The notes beneath the pieces were generated by a model. The model ran no database searches, was not told the origin of the DNA, and was given only the letters and a program-made list of their open reading frames with translations. Below are positions 37,985 through 52,693 of a stretch of 64,000 nt of DNA, piece after piece (the stretch's first letter is position 1; every line of letters begins with the position of its first letter). Made by a program: the position numbers and the translations under genes. Origin of the DNA: Sialis fuliginosa (taxonomy: Eukaryota > Arthropoda > Insecta > Megaloptera > Sialidae); NCBI GenBank assembly GCA_961205875.1, contig OY540810.1:21266001-21330000 (forward strand), given 5' to 3'.

Positions 37985-39921
37985 TTACTATATGCGAATT
38001 TAAAATATGTTTTTAGTCAAATCATACTTTAATACGATAAAAAACGAAGCAAATACTTATAAAGGATGAATAAAATGTAAGGAGTATGGAGTATTGTTTC
38101 TACAATAAAAAATATTTACAAACAACGTTTTTTATAAATTAACATTCCTTAATTTGACTTTTTTCCACTGACCTATTTTTTACATACCACTCTGTATTTT
38201 TAACTATATCATTAGTGAGTGCCTCTTATTCTTATTGTATCAATTAAATAATCTTCATTTAAAAAATAGAGATAATAAAACTGTGGCATACATATATCAT
38301 TATGAAGTCAATAAATTTCCATGAAAACATACATATTATTACAGAATTCATATTTTATGTGATCCTTTTTATGTATCAGGATATATAAGCAGTTATTACA
38401 TAATGCATATTACAAAAAAAACAATCAAAGAAGAAGGTAATAAGAATCAAATAAAATAATTTACAATCAACAACTCAGCGCAACCATAAAAGTAGATCCT
38501 TTACTAGAAAAATAATGTCCTCTCCTATATTTGATTTATTCAAAGCTGTATAAATTAACGATCTCTTGTTACAACCAAGTAACGTGGGTTCGTGCGAAAC
38601 AGATAAATGTCTTCATGTTATTGTATACAAATTACGATTACTTTATTTAGTTTTATGCGCTATGTTGTTAGAAATTAACGACTATTGTGATTATGATAAC
38701 ATTATTATATTGTATGTTATGTATAGATGTACAAGTAGTATAAGCTAGTGCTACTTGTAATGAATGCAATCAAATGGATAATATGCATGCATTTAATATA
38801 TTTATTGTTTGTTTCAAACGTTACTTCTATTATGCTTGTACATAGAATTACTTGTATGAAAGTATTTATATTACATATACAAATATATACATATAGACTA
38901 CATAATTACACAACTGTCGCTCGGACTAAACAACAATTACATGATTATTTAATCATCTATAAGAAATACATTTTATTTAAATAAAATAAAAATGTCAATC
39001 GCAATCTCTAAACTATTAGAGAAAACGCTCTGATACATTGTCGTAGAAACCTGAAATTTGGAATATATATTTTCTCGTCGATGAAATTAAAAGTAGCTAA
39101 GATGTTTTAGAATAAGATTATTAACAGGGTAACAAGGCAGCCCCAAGTTTTCAAATAAAACGCTAATATAAATTATTTTTTAATAATATTCTTTTGGCGA
39201 TACAATGTCAAGTTCCAATGCTGGATTATAATTGTCTTAATAAAAAGTACTCTAAGTATTCAAAATTATATGAGTTATGATTAGAATATTCCCCTAACTT
39301 AACTTTTAAAAATTTGAAAATTAAACAATTTTTATGAAATTGTTTTTTTCATATTTTTCGGTAGAAAGTGGCCATAAAAGGTGTTTATAAAAATAAAATA
39401 ATTATTTACTTCTATAAATCAGACAATTAAGATTATAACCATTTTGATAATTTCGAATCCATAAAAAATATTTTCAGGGACAAACAATTTAATTATATTT
39501 TCTTAGAGACGATACTATTTAAAACAAATATTAATAACGGAAAAAGCATCCATATTTCTTATATGTATCAAAAATAAATCAATATTTATATGAAAACTTA
39601 CAAGGTTACAAATTAATTTTTGCGAGAACAATAAATTGAATTTGTTATGAAAGAAAAATAATAAACATACGAACTCGTATTGTGTATCGCCTTTTCTATG
39701 ATTGTTGTTTTCATTAATGTGTTTGAAATAAAGAAAATATATTTCTTTCAAATTAAAACATCTTATATAAGTATCTCCAAATTATTATTCATCAGATATT
39801 CGATTTCATTAAATATAAAAAAAAATATCATTATTATTATTACAGCTCACAAAAGAGTTCCAGACATAGATACCTATATTAAAACTATGTAGGTATGGAA
39901 GAAAATCTTAATTTATAACAT

Positions 39922-40803
39922 ACTAGCTGGGCCCGCACGGCTTCGCTCGCGTGGACTACGGAATTATTGTTTAGGATTTAAAAAATATATAGTTGAATTA
40001 AGTACAAACACGATTAGTTATTATTGTAATAAAAACCAAACAACACTTAAATTACCTACCTACTAAGCGAATCAGAACAAAAAATAAAAATAATTTTTGT
40101 TCTATTTAAAAAAAGTTAATTATTGAAAACAAAATAAACAATTGACAATCAAAAGAATACCGGCCTGTTCCCTTCCCTCTGCCCTGCGTCAGTAGTTGGT
40201 ACGTTCCATCGCCTTACACGGTTCACCATCGCACGAATAATATTTTCCCGTATAACATATATTTCGATATTTTCTAAACTATACGACCAAATTGGATGCT
40301 GTAAAGGGCAAATTATATCTACATTAAGTACTTATGACGATGAAATCATTTATTTCGATAAGGATTAATGTTTTGCATGTCATAAGTCCACGTAAACATA
40401 ACCCAAATATTTTATGTTTTCTTTGTAACATAAAAGCAGTCATTGTGGCTTAAATATAAAAGTTAGACATATGCTGTCGCGGACTTTATTGTAGAACTTT
40501 TGATTCTACACAATTCTTTAATACATTATTTTGTTCTATATTGAACGGTTTAGGCAGCGTATTACAAAACAGCGCGCCGACGGCAAAAATTTTTCCGACT
40601 TGATTTACTATTATTGCCACTGCTTAGTTGTTATGTTACCTAACCTAACAAAATATAGCCTATAACCTGGCCAGAGAACGTACCTATGAATTAAAAAAAA
40701 AAACACGTAAATCGGATAAGTGGTTCTCGAGTGATAAGTGCACGAACGGACAGACAGACAGACAGACAGAGAGACGTTGAGCTTTATATACATATATTAA
40801 GGA
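39922..40803 (+). mobile_element. ACTAGC-type retroelement fragment with GACA-repeat tail
   Basis: It opens ACTAGCTGGGCCCGCACGGC followed by TTCGCTCGCGTGG, and ends with AAATCGGATAAGTGGTTCTC, GAGTGATAAGTGCACGAACG, (GACA)n at about 40749-40769 and an AT-rich tail. Both ends fit a common insect non-LTR-derived repeat, so this may be a near full-length non-autonomous copy. No coding frame remains. The exact clade is not certain from memory. Confidence 0.6.
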
Positions 40804-40919
40804 TTAAGGATTACATAATCCGATTTGATGATATTCTGAAATCCACCCAGGCAACGCAGGGTATAACAGTTCCCCCTTAAAAAGATTTGTAGTTAAGTAC
40901 GAAAAACACTATAAAACTG

Positions 40920-41300
40920 AATTGCCTGTTCCTGCCCGCCGTATATTTATAAATTTACGTGTTTTCCAAACATACAAATGCAATAACACAGAGAGATGCA
41001 CAACGATGCGACAGTACAAATCACATTTTACGACGCGTGAAAAAGAAAGGAGTCTACGACGACAGCAGGTCGGCAGAAAGTGTCAAGGCCCGCTCGACCG
41101 TGGCACATATATTTTCATTTCTGCAGAAGATGTGTCTCGCAGGGAAGACCGGACGAAACTTCATTATGCGATATTGGCATTGACGTATCGTCCCATAGGG
41201 GAGAGCAGACCGCGTCACATTGCACCGGAATCAGATTCGTGTGTTGCTCCGGGGTTCCGGAACAGATATAGTCGTCGGTGGAAATACAGGGTTTCCCAAA
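40920..41300. other. G+C-rich island next to a retroelement, role unknown
   Basis: The open frame at 40922-41332 (+, 136 codons, Arg-rich) is long only because the island has few stops. I recognise no domain in it. The island sits directly after the retroelement fragment ending near 40803 and before the GAGAC-family element at 41421, so it may be part of a composite insertion. Confidence 0.3.
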
Positions 41301-41420
41301 TATTCGAAAAAAATATTGTTCAAAGAAAATGATTCAGTTTTACTTTATGTAAATAAATAAAGATGTGTTTATTATTAAATAGATGTTTCAAGTGTTCGGT
41401 TCTAAAGTATAGTGTAAAGT

Positions 41421-41577
41421 AAGTCTCGTCTCGTTTTTATTAACAAATGTTTCGTTTCATTCTCGATTTTTACAAGTCTCGTTTTGATCTCGTTTCGTGA
41501 AAATTGAAGTCAATCGTATCGATCTCGTCTCATCCAAATTGAAGACCCTCTCGTCTCTGTGACCAGTCCTATGAAAA
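41421..41577 (-). mobile_element. GAGAC-family element, inverted copy
   Basis: GTCTCGTCTCG, TCTCGTTTTGATCTCGTTTC and TCTCGTCTCTGTGACCAGTC form the inverse of the GAGAC family. It ends near CAGTCCTA, a variant of an inverted TAGGG terminus. Confidence 0.55.
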
Positions 41578-42731
41578 ATACTTTTTTTGTCATAATATTT
41601 GTTTAGAAAAAAAAAATTAAGTAATCCAAAAATTTTACGACATTTTAATCTTTAATAAAAAGCAATAAATCATTTTGTGAAGTAGATATAATCAAATACA
41701 TATGTACTACTGTAAATGGTAGAAATGCTTTTAATATAAATCTCAAAATGTACATACATACATTCATAATTTAAACAAGTCAAATATTTCTTTGTGAAAG
41801 ATGTAACAAAAATAAAATAAAATACATAAATTTCCTTATAAATGTAAAATATTCAAAATGTGAAATATAATACACTCATAAATTTTATTTCAAAAGGTTC
41901 GGTATTTAAATATTTCGTTAAAATTATCATATTTTTATAATGTACAGACAATAAATATACTATAATTTATCGATAATAAAAGTAGCACATATACTCGGCC
42001 CTTTATTTGTCAATAATTATTTATTATCTAATATCGGTAATATTGTGTGTACATGTAAATAAAATAAATCATAATGAATTTATTATTTATCCTTAGTATA
42101 TAACATACAACAATTTTATATATTGTGTACACAATGTTTATTAATGGTCTTACTTCTTATCATTAATAAAATTTTTAAGTAATTTTAAAATAATAAAGTT
42201 TTCCTAGAAATAATTAGAATTTAAAAGTATGTATATTTATTTAAAAATCTAATTATAGAAGGAAATTTTAGACTCACGTCATTCAAATATTTCGGTAACC
42301 TCCCCTCATCCCCTACTGGAATTTCAAGCAACTCACGATGCGTAAAGAAATATAATTTTTAATAGTATTTTTCTATTGAAAATTTTCAATTCATTTAATA
42401 TAGGTATGACAAAATTTACTAACGTTTTTGACTTTCCCATTTCTCGTGAGGATTCACAAAATTTTATAGACCCCCCCCTACAAAAATCCTTAGGGTAGGA
42501 AGGGGCAAATTGAGTATAAGGGCAAGTTGGGCAATGTCTATATATTTCTACTTACATACCGTACGAACAGTGTACAGAAATGGGAGAGGGAAAAGTCCAT
42601 AGACTTAAACGTTGGGACACTAGTTGTAGTTTTTTATTTTTGTTTAGAAATTGTTTTGTTGATTTAAAATAAATTAACTTAAAAAAATCAATACAAACAC
42701 TTGCTCTGGCTTAACCCGGGAAAAAAATTTA

Positions 42732-42845
42732 GATCAAAAGTGATCAAATCAGATCTTAATAGATCTGCATTTTGAGACAAAATCATTTTTCACTGGTTTT
42801 TGATCTGTGGAAACCTGCAAAGATCTCTGAAGATCGTTGTAGATC
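42732..42845. repeat. GATC-saturated patch
   Basis: Eight GATC words lie within about 114 bases, mostly as AGATC or AGATCT. Random DNA of this composition would give well under one. Some are spaced about 10-15 bases apart. The patch resembles the GAGAC family in style, but no terminal repeats were seen. Confidence 0.6.
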
Positions 42846-45800
42846 GTGATAGAGCTTGAACCGTTCAATATTCATGAATTTTCATCGCGGTATTTTTGAA
42901 AAAAAAAAGTTTAAATAACCGCTCCCTACACTTAAAAGACGCTCAATAGGAAACCAAAATTGAATGCATATTAAATGAAATATATTATTTCTTTAAAAAA
43001 ATAGTATATGAACGATTACAAACTATAGAAACAGTTTGATAAACCCTGCTGCAATTCATTTGTTATTGTCTAGGAGGCTCGGACATGTATGTTTTCGCTT
43101 GCGAAGCAAAACTAAAGGTGCAGTGATATACAACAATGTGGGTCGGCAGCCGAATGTTGATCGAAGATGGTAATCGCTGGATTTTATTGATATTCTTGTA
43201 GTAATCTTGATGGTTCTCGGAAACTGATCGTTTTAGATAGCTCTATGTGATAGATGAAGGTCTGCTGAAACTGCTGTTTAATGGACATACGGGGTCGTTT
43301 AACTTTGGAAGTGAAACATGGAAATGTCGACACTTCCGGCTATCGATGTCGAACTAAACGCCCAGAAAGATACGCGTTTCAAAGTAATTAAAGCTATTCT
43401 TGTTACAGTTTTATGTGTACGTATAGATTTAAGGGTTTTGGTTGAAAAATCTGATATTTAAAAAAAATAACATGCCTGTTTTACTTAAAAGAGTGTTTCT
43501 TAACTTTTAGAAGTTTCAGAAGGTACCAATAACGTGCAGTCTTAAAAATAACAAAAATATTATTAAAAATTATAATTTACATTTAAAGCACAATAAGATC
43601 ATTTTCAAGAACTATAAGACAAATAAAAAAGTGTGATGCCCACTGTTGTAGTACTTATAGTAAATAATAGCAACTGCGATCCGTAGATATCTCGTATGCC
43701 TTGTACAAAAATTGCTACACTTTTTCGTTTTTCATTATATATTTTAACTTAACAACAGTTTTTTCCTGTTAGAACTTTTATAATTTCGTGAAACACTGGT
43801 TAAGAACCGCTGGGGTAAAAGAGTATCTTTTTAGTTTAATTTAATTTCCAAAAAGCAGTAAAAAGTTTATAGCAATCAGAAGAACGAACCAGAATACAGA
43901 CATAAAAAGACATTTCGAAATACAGTTACAAAAAATAATTTTATTGTTTTTGTTTTAATATTTTCAATTAACTGTATAAGTATAATTATACTTATGAAGG
44001 AAAAAAACAACATAAAATAGTAACCTACATATTTTCTACTCTATATGCAAAACATAAAAATATAATAAAGCAAATTAATGGATAGGTATACTTGTAACAA
44101 CCTTCTATAAAAAAATAATATAAAACCACGATAAAATAACATACATTTGTTATACAACGTGAATACAGAAAATGCAATTTTCATCTAGTTTTTAATACAA
44201 TTATAGAAACGACCAATTTGTTGTAGGTAGCGAAACTAATTTTACAGTTGTTTCGTGCACGCCACTGATTAATATTATGTGACTTCGTTTGAACATTTCA
44301 TGCGAAATTAAAACCAAGAATGAATGAATATTTACAGTCAGATTACATCAAACAAGAATATGTCGGGCTTATTTCCAAAGAAAGTAAGAAAATACCTAGT
44401 CAACAATATGTAAACAAGAATTTTATTTCCAATTTACTTTTGAGATTATCATATTTTCTTCTTTGATATTAAAACACTTACTGTTTCGTTATTTATTTTT
44501 AGAAAATTAAATTCAGGGTATATTTTAATTCAAGGTAAGATTGAATGAAGAAATATTTTTTTTAATTTTACTATTAGAATAAGTGTATAACTGATTTTCT
44601 AAATTGCTATAACGTTACCTTAACTAATTAATATTAAATAATATATGAAAAACCGTATCCATTTTTAATGCAAAATTAATTTAAATTATTAACTAGATGA
44701 GACTTTCTTGAAATTTTATTTACGTGTTCACGCATTTTTTTACACCAAAACCAATGATAGATTCTTATAGATAATTAAACGTAGAATTAGTTGCAAATTC
44801 GAAAAAGAAAAAAATTGGTTTCATACTAAAGTAGCAAATAACAATAAAAATACAGCGATTTTTGATAATCAACGTGACATCGAAATAGTTGAATATATTG
44901 TATATATTATACATGTAAGTTATTTTATTATATTATCTAATTATATTGTTGGGTATTTTATAGCAATTTTAAAACAGCCATATTTTTTTCGATATCAACT
45001 TTGGTTCTCGAGATATCTGTATTTTTATAAGCTAGGAAAATGAATAAATATTTTCACAAAAACTTTCGATAGGGCGAAACTACTATATGTTTACACTATG
45101 GCTTTATTTATTTTTTTATTACCAGAGAATTTCGCTCAAAATCTAGTTTAACTATCTATACTTATTATATATTCTAGGAAAAGAGCTGTTTTTCTCGATA
45201 CTCTTAATGTGAATTAGTGAAAAAATCAATGATTCATGAGTAGGGGAGAGAGGTGTCAATTGTAATAATTTAAGTATCAACTGTAAGTGGATCTACCACG
45301 TTAACTATTCATCATTTTTAAATAAAACTAGTACCATCTAACAGTATTCATCACAATAAACTTTCTGTGCGTTTAGTTTTTACGCTAGTTTAAAAGTTTT
45401 GAAAAAATCTAACATATGATTCATGTTGCTGAATTAAATTTTTTTTACATTTCGTTACCAACGACACCAGCGTTGTTACATCCGACACCATTCTAACTTT
45501 GCTTAGAAACAAATATGTAAAATCAAATATTTTCGTCAATTGAAATAGACTTTACAGCTTTTTTTTGTAAAAATTGTTACTTTTGATACCAACCTTTTCT
45601 AAATAGTTAAATCACTGAAGAATATGTTTTCCAATTCTGATCATAGTTCTTATAAAAATTTAATCAATACTTGATAACATACATGGTATGATATTGATTA
45701 AATATTGGTTGTTTTATATTCAATAAAATAAAAATCTGTATTAGAGTCTGGGTGTAATTTGGTCACGCGTTTCAAGATCCCGTATCGACATGTCTGCGGT

Positions 45801-47499
45801 CGGCTCTCGTCGGGTTTTGTGGGACCGAATACAATAGAAATTTACATTTTAATAAAACTCTCTGCCCTCTTTGAGTTTTTCAAAACACAGCAATATAAAT
45901 TCCACATATATTATTTCAATTGCATCTACACCTACGACAGAAAATAAAACCGAATGACAAACATTGCCTTGAATAACATCATTCCCTTTCTCTGTCTCTT
46001 TGAAAAACCTATATGTGTATAATTAAATAATTCAATCAATTAAGATAAACAAATCTTTGATGGTGTTAGATTTCTGGAAACAAACAACTTCTAAGTATCA
46101 TATTTATATATTAACAATATGTATTGATAATTATTTATATTGTAAAGTATAATTAATCGGTTCAGTAATTCATGAGTTAAGTATGTGTTATAATGATTCA
46201 GGAAACATAGACAGACAGACACGGACGAAGTTTTTGTTTTGACCTGAAACGGAAAGATCAATTTAAAATTTTGAAATCGGAGAACAATTTTTTTCTCTCA
46301 TTAAGAAATGACCACATAGCTTCCCCTTTCTTTCGGATATGGCGAAGAAACAAAAAAGTTTTAAGAAATATTATTACCAATTTATGTTCAAACCATTTTT
46401 TCGGTGAAACTAATCGTTTTTAAGATATTACATTCTGTATAAAATTGTATTTATAGTGGTCGCAGCAGTTTTATTTATATCATAGAAACATTAACAGTTA
46501 AAATACATAAAAGAAACTATGTCTAACTAAATTCTTAGTACGCAGAAATATCAAAATTCCTGTTTACATAATTCACTGCAACAACAGCCGAGAAACATTC
46601 CTTTTATGTTCATTTACCAGCTGATTGTTTAAACCCATAAATTTTCCTCTCCACCAAAACATAATTTACAGTCACTCGCACCTACTCAATCTCACAAATA
46701 ATTCTAAACGACCAACTAGTTCTATCAACCTCACCTCCTCGTATATTTTAACTTTATGTATGTATGCGAGCGTTTTATCTGTGATCAAAATAGACCTGAA
46801 CACAATAAACAGTGTAACGTTAATACGAACCGTCTTAGGGTAATTTAAATTCATAGGAAAATGTTCTCGTGCCGGAGGGTCCAGCGAAAACGTCATTACA
46901 GGGTGAATGATTGTGTGGCGTAGTAGTAGGGGTTGATTACGTGTAAACTTTGTGTATATGTGTTAGTGGATGCGTTAATGAACATGTGAGGGTGTTAATT
47001 TTTTAATGTATATTAGAGAACACAGTTCATAATATACTTATTATGCATATATGAATAATAAATTTAGGGTTGAATGTATTTTTATTTAATTGCTTCCGTA
47101 TAAATTATGTATGAAAAAATTGCTAATACAAAAAACTTTAACAAAAAAAAAATGTCAAATGTTGGTTCGGCCTCATGTACTATTTTTTCTATTTATTCGA
47201 TTGCTTTATTCAAATTACATTTGTGAACACTACAGCAAAGACACTAGATAACACAAACTTTACAGATTTTAATAATTTCAATCATTAGAAAAGTTAAAAA
47301 CCAATTTTAAAAATGCAGTATAAATCTTATTAAAAAGGTAGTACAATGTAATTTATATTTAAATTATGTAGAATTATAATATCTGTAAGTGCGATAAGTA
47401 CAATTTTTCTTGATTTCGAGATATAGGTACATTATACATATTCTAAATTATTCAGATTTTTCTCATTATGACTTTCGGATGTATGGGCAAGGGAAAATA

Positions 47500-47735
47500 T
47501 TTTATATTTTTGAAAATATGCTAAACGAAGATTTCAATAAAAACAAAGTTTTTATATTTAAATTGCTTGAATTATCAGATTTTATTTAATTGATAAAAAC
47601 TTGGTTAACATTTAACTAAAATTACGTCACATTTCAGGTTTTTAAGTCATATGGATCAGTAGTTAAAAGGTTTTCATATACAGATTACAGATAGATTGAT
47701 TCTATAAAATTTCGGTACGGAACACTAAAAATAAA
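47500..47735 (+). mobile_element. Partial copy of the '...GGAACACTAA' repeat
   Basis: Shares ATGCTAAACGAAGATTTCAA and TTTCGGTACGGAACACTAAA with the copies at 26735 and 63096. It is 5'-truncated and lies about 1 kb from an inverted copy at 48732. Confidence 0.65.
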
Positions 47736-48731
47736 GCCAAGCATAAAACCAAATGTAATATAAAAACAATATAATTTTAATTACCTAAACTAATTACAAA
47801 ATAAATGTTAATTTCCATCAGATATAATTTATAAAAATATATACAGTAGATATAATAATAATAAAATTAACATATTTTACCAATTACACGTGAAACATAC
47901 TCATGGTAGGCATATTTATTCCCTACAAATATTACCTACTCAAAACATAATACCATATTTTTTATAAGAACAGTAAACCCTGGTTTAACCAATCCATTAA
48001 TTAAAACGTTTTAACATGTCAACAATAAAATACGAACCCAACAAAAGACATCACAATATCAATCTATTATTTAACAAAACCGCAACATAAATATTTAAGC
48101 ATCTGAAACCTACGCTAGATATTTAAATTCTTATTTCTCCATAAGCATATGATCTATATGCAAAACAGTAACGTGGTTTTCAGTAATTTGAGGGTTCGGA
48201 TATCATGTAGATGAAGATAGAGATTGTTTATGTTAAAACATTTGAATAGATAACGTATTTGCAACATAATTAAGCTATATATTTTCACGACGTCATTTAA
48301 CGATGTGTTAATTAAAAGTTGCAGAAATGATTCCGTGCCACGACACTTGGATGATTTGTATTTTTTAATTTTGAATTTCGTGTTTTCTTTTTTCAGTTAC
48401 CGAACTAGTTATCGGTTATTGATTCTATGTTTTTATTCTGTTTGTTTATGTCGCTGTAATGAACGATATAATCGATTGATTTAAACAGTTCATTTAAATA
48501 TAAATGTAACTACTTACATTTGATTGATGATGATTAAAACTGATCTGAGTATTTTATAATAGAGTATTAGTTAATGATTTAGTATTGATAAATATTTGTT
48601 TTTAATCTATATTATTTAAATAAATAACGACATAAAAAAATAGACGGAATTTTTCATTTCATTGGTAAAAGTATTTCACTAACTTATAAAAATAGTTATT
48701 TTCGCTTTTGAACTAATATTAAAACTAATAT

Positions 48732-48985
48732 TCAGTGTTCTCCATCAAAATCAGAAAAAAACGGAACACTGTCATAGCCTTGTAGTTACTGAATTTTTTG
48801 ACCTAGAAAGCGGACAATTGGCATGATTATAGTTAATGTGTTTTGCGCTATTTAAAGTAGATAAATGGGTTACAGAACATTTTTTATAAAATAAAAGCTG
48901 ACAATTTAAGGAATTTAAATATGTGTTGTTTTGTTATTAATAAAATCTTCGTTTAACAAATTTTTAAAAAATTGTAAAAATTTCC
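48732..48985 (-). mobile_element. Inverted partial copy of the '...GGAACACTAA' repeat
   Basis: On the minus strand it reads TTGTTAAACGAAGATTTTAT, then AGGCTATGACAGTGTTCCGT and ends GAACACTGAAT. It is the same family as 47500-47735 but in the opposite orientation, and diverged. Confidence 0.6.
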
Positions 48986-50391
48986 TTATTTCCGAGATCA
49001 TATTAGTTTTTGAGGAATCGCTGGAGTCAGGTCATAACCGGCCACGCTATCTTCTTTCACTAAACTGACTGTAATTCAGGCAATTTTCGGAGTTTTAACA
49101 TTTTTTGAATATGCATAAAAAATCGATTTCTTCCGTCACAGTGGCTTTCCCCATAATACGAATGAAACATAGATTTTTCCTCCACCTTTTCAATAATAAT
49201 AAATAACAATATAATAACAAAAATAATCAAATAAATTGAAAAACTATAAAGTTTTATTCGCACAAATATTTAATAGTGGGAAAGTCTACGGTCTACACCC
49301 AAAAAAAGTTGCGATAACGAATATAATTTAAATGAATGCGACTAATAAAATTATTCAAATGAAAAAGGTTTACATATACTCAATTTATCCCATAATTTTA
49401 GCACATACCGTAGAGTTTCCAGTTCCGTCATTGTACAGAGTAAATAACACTGACTGAGGACTGCGTATACGTACGTTCTAATTAGAGAAATGACAATAGG
49501 AAGGAGGATCAATAAACTACAACAGTTTCTGTTATTGTGCAAGTATAATATACACACAAATGAAAGGACTCCATTGTTGGACGAGTAATCATAATATTGC
49601 TTTTGTTGTTCTAAAATAAAGATTTATAATCACAATCTCTCCACTAGAATAATCCAAGTCGATTGCAACCACCACCACAATATTCGCATTCTGTTAATCA
49701 CTCCAAACATACGTTCTATCCAGACAGAAGATAAGTTAGAACGAACAACAAAACACTTTGAAGTCGTCCGCAATATCGTTTGTCTCATTCTAACTACGTG
49801 TGGGCCAAATGAAAAACAACAGAGACGGTAGGTTGTATCATAAGTCAATGATCACACCTCCATAAATATGGCCAGTTGTATACAGTGCCTTCCTGTTCGT
49901 TCCCACGGGCAACATTTGTTTACCCTAATAAGAGCTCTCGAATGAAGACCCTCTTACCCTATTATCCACACCATTGGACTCTTACGGTGATCCTATGGTT
50001 TATCAAAATATATGTGTACGATGTAAAGTGTGTACATTCTATCAGAATATCCGGTTCAAGTGATTGCTCCATGTTTTTGATGAAACAGGAAGGATGCATT
50101 GATTTAGCCGGATATTAGATTGGCGGTGGAAGAAATTAAGTATGCTAAATTTACGTCTGACGGGCACGAAGATTGATTTGGTTATCAGGCATATGATGCT
50201 TGGAGTTGACGTTATCAAATATCGAAATAATATTAGTCTGTAGAATTTAATTTCAGATGTCAGGACATGAAAAATACGTAAGTGATAGATTACATTTATA
50301 CGTCGTTTCACGAAAACTGTTCTACATTATAAGATATGCGATATAAAACCGATACTTTAACTTAAGTATTCGAAATTTTGGTGTATCTAAA

Positions 50392-50918
50392 CAAGGTTTA
50401 CTGTTTTTGAGATTGACGGGCTTCTTTTTTGTAATTTTCATTAACTCATGTTACTAATAAAACAAGTAACTTTTTATTTAATCAATTTAATTACCAAGGT
50501 CCGCAAATATAGATTTTTTTTTAATTATAGCCTTTTATTTTGTTTATGTTTTTTTCTCCAGTAATGGATAAAGTAAAACCAGTAGTGAGCACGCAGTCAT
50601 GGACACTAATGATTACAAAATGATAAGAACTACGATACAAAAGATATAAAAGAAAGAATCGTCAAATTTGAAACATGTAAAGCAGTTGCTATGATAATAT
50701 AATAGTTAATAAATAAATTATACTAATAATTAGTTTAAATGTCTATCATTTTGACACCCATCGGTTGATTGTCATCAAATCCCGCTGTAAGATAGTTAAA
50801 TGTACTTAGATTAATATTCAGAAATGGTAGTAATCAAATATCAACAAATATTTCTAATTCAGTACATTTAATTAAAAAATAGCTATTACTGGAATTATAT
50901 CCAAGACTTGTGCCAATA
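50392..50918 (+). repeat. Dispersed repeat family, copy 1 of 2
   Basis: About 527 bp shared with 59334-59856 in the same orientation. Common words include CAAGTAACTxTTTATTTAAT, TTTCTCCAGTAATGGATAAA, AGCAGTTGCTATGATAATAT and GAAATGGTAGTAATCAAATA. Differences are scattered point changes and small indels. There are no terminal inverted repeats, no poly(A) tail and no long frame, so the class is unknown. Confidence 0.85.
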
Positions 50919-52693
50919 CCTCATATTAATATAATTTGCAAGTCGTCATATTGAGTTTGGCCCAGAAACGAACAGAAGTTACATTTATTTGAATATAATA
51001 TTATTATAAAAAAGGTAATTTTAACGCATTTTATTTTATTATTTTGTTTATTTTTGTTCTAAATTCTAAAGCATCGTTTTTTCTTGTTCACCATTGGACC
51101 AAATCCTTAAAAACAATATATCTAAAACGAAAACTTTTTTTAATGTAGACGACTTATTGTTAGTTAATAACTACATTATTTATTTTTCCCAAATTTTTAT
51201 ATTAATGTATAAACATTCACGTTTTTGTGTATTGAAACAAGCCTGACTGCATAAAAACACAAAGGCAATTCCCCTTAATGCTGTTAGATGAATTTTGTTC
51301 TTCCGTCCGCAGTAAAGAAAATAATGGAAAAAACAACAACTAATTTCGCTAACTACGAAATAGTTTAATCCCTTGTTTGTAACTTTATCTCCCCAGTGTT
51401 GGGTAACTTTCTCTAGTTACAAATAAATAAAATTATACCTTAGAATAGAGTGTTGAATATAAAGGGGGTTAACGATATCTAAAACTTTGTTTTATTGGAC
51501 AACACAAAAGTTTTATACAAGATTGTATTGGTGATATTTTATTTCAGTCAAACCTTTTTGTTTTTGTTTTTTAGAAATTCGACTTATAAGTAAATAATTT
51601 ATTAATAGCTGTTTCTACCATTTCTGAATGATTCGTCATTTTTCCGTGTGTCTGCATGTAGATCTTTAATGCATCAACCGATTTCGATGCAGGTTTTTTT
51701 ATATAAAAATAGATATTCCTAAGATATAGAGTACACTAGATATGGAAATTTGGTCATAATCTTGGATCTTCCATTTAGTATTTCTCTAAAAAATTGTCCG
51801 ATTGAAGTAAAATTGAAAATATTCGGACAGTTTTGAATTGACAGTCCAAAATGATTTCGGACCTATTTTGGATCCAACATGTTACAGTTGATATTTTTAC
51901 CAAAACGTAAAAAAATAATAATAATTTTCATTAATTTTCATTTTTAATAGGTTAGACCAAACACGCATTAATTGCGTCAATATTCATAAAGAACATGTAT
52001 TAACAGTCAAATAGAAATAGAAGATTAATTTTTAATGCATAATAAACATAAATGTTCAGTAAATATTAACATTTACTGCAAGTTCATTGTACTAACAAAG
52101 TATGCACATAAAATTTTCTTAGTATATAAAATAAACTAACCTTTACATGGTTTTAATTAATTCCTATAAGTTTAACTTACACTGTATGTGCTTGTAAAAA
52201 ATCGAGTAGCAACGATCTAACATAGATTAGAATAACTGCAATATATAATAAAGCGCGGCAACCATAATTGATCCGTATCTATGGACTAACACCTTCTTGC
52301 TATTGCCGCCACAAGTTGGCAACAGTGCGCACGCGAGGTAAGATTTCATTGTTGAGATAAAGTTAATTTTATAATGTCTCAATTTATTTGAGTATTCGTT
52401 TTTGTTTTTCACACCCATACTGACGATGAATGTTTTTTTGCAGGTAATTAATATAGGTACATATATATTCCATATCTTGATTAATGTGCATTATTTATAA
52501 GCTACTTTTTTTCTTTTTTATGACGTCCGGAAATAAGCGCATTATAAATGCAGAGATAAAATGTATTAAATGGGAGAAAAAATGCACAGTTTTAAATTGG
52601 AAACGTAATCTGAAATTTAATTAATACTTTAGAATTTTAATTTCCATTTACCGCTAATGCTATTTGAATTTATTCAAAACATAATTATATTGA

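Noticed and set aside
52227-52418. 63-codon minus-strand frame and a plus-strand donor-like GAGGTAAGA near 52340
   Set aside because: Short G+C-richer patch resembling a 'TTGGCAACAGTG' repeat. No partner exon or product could be identified.
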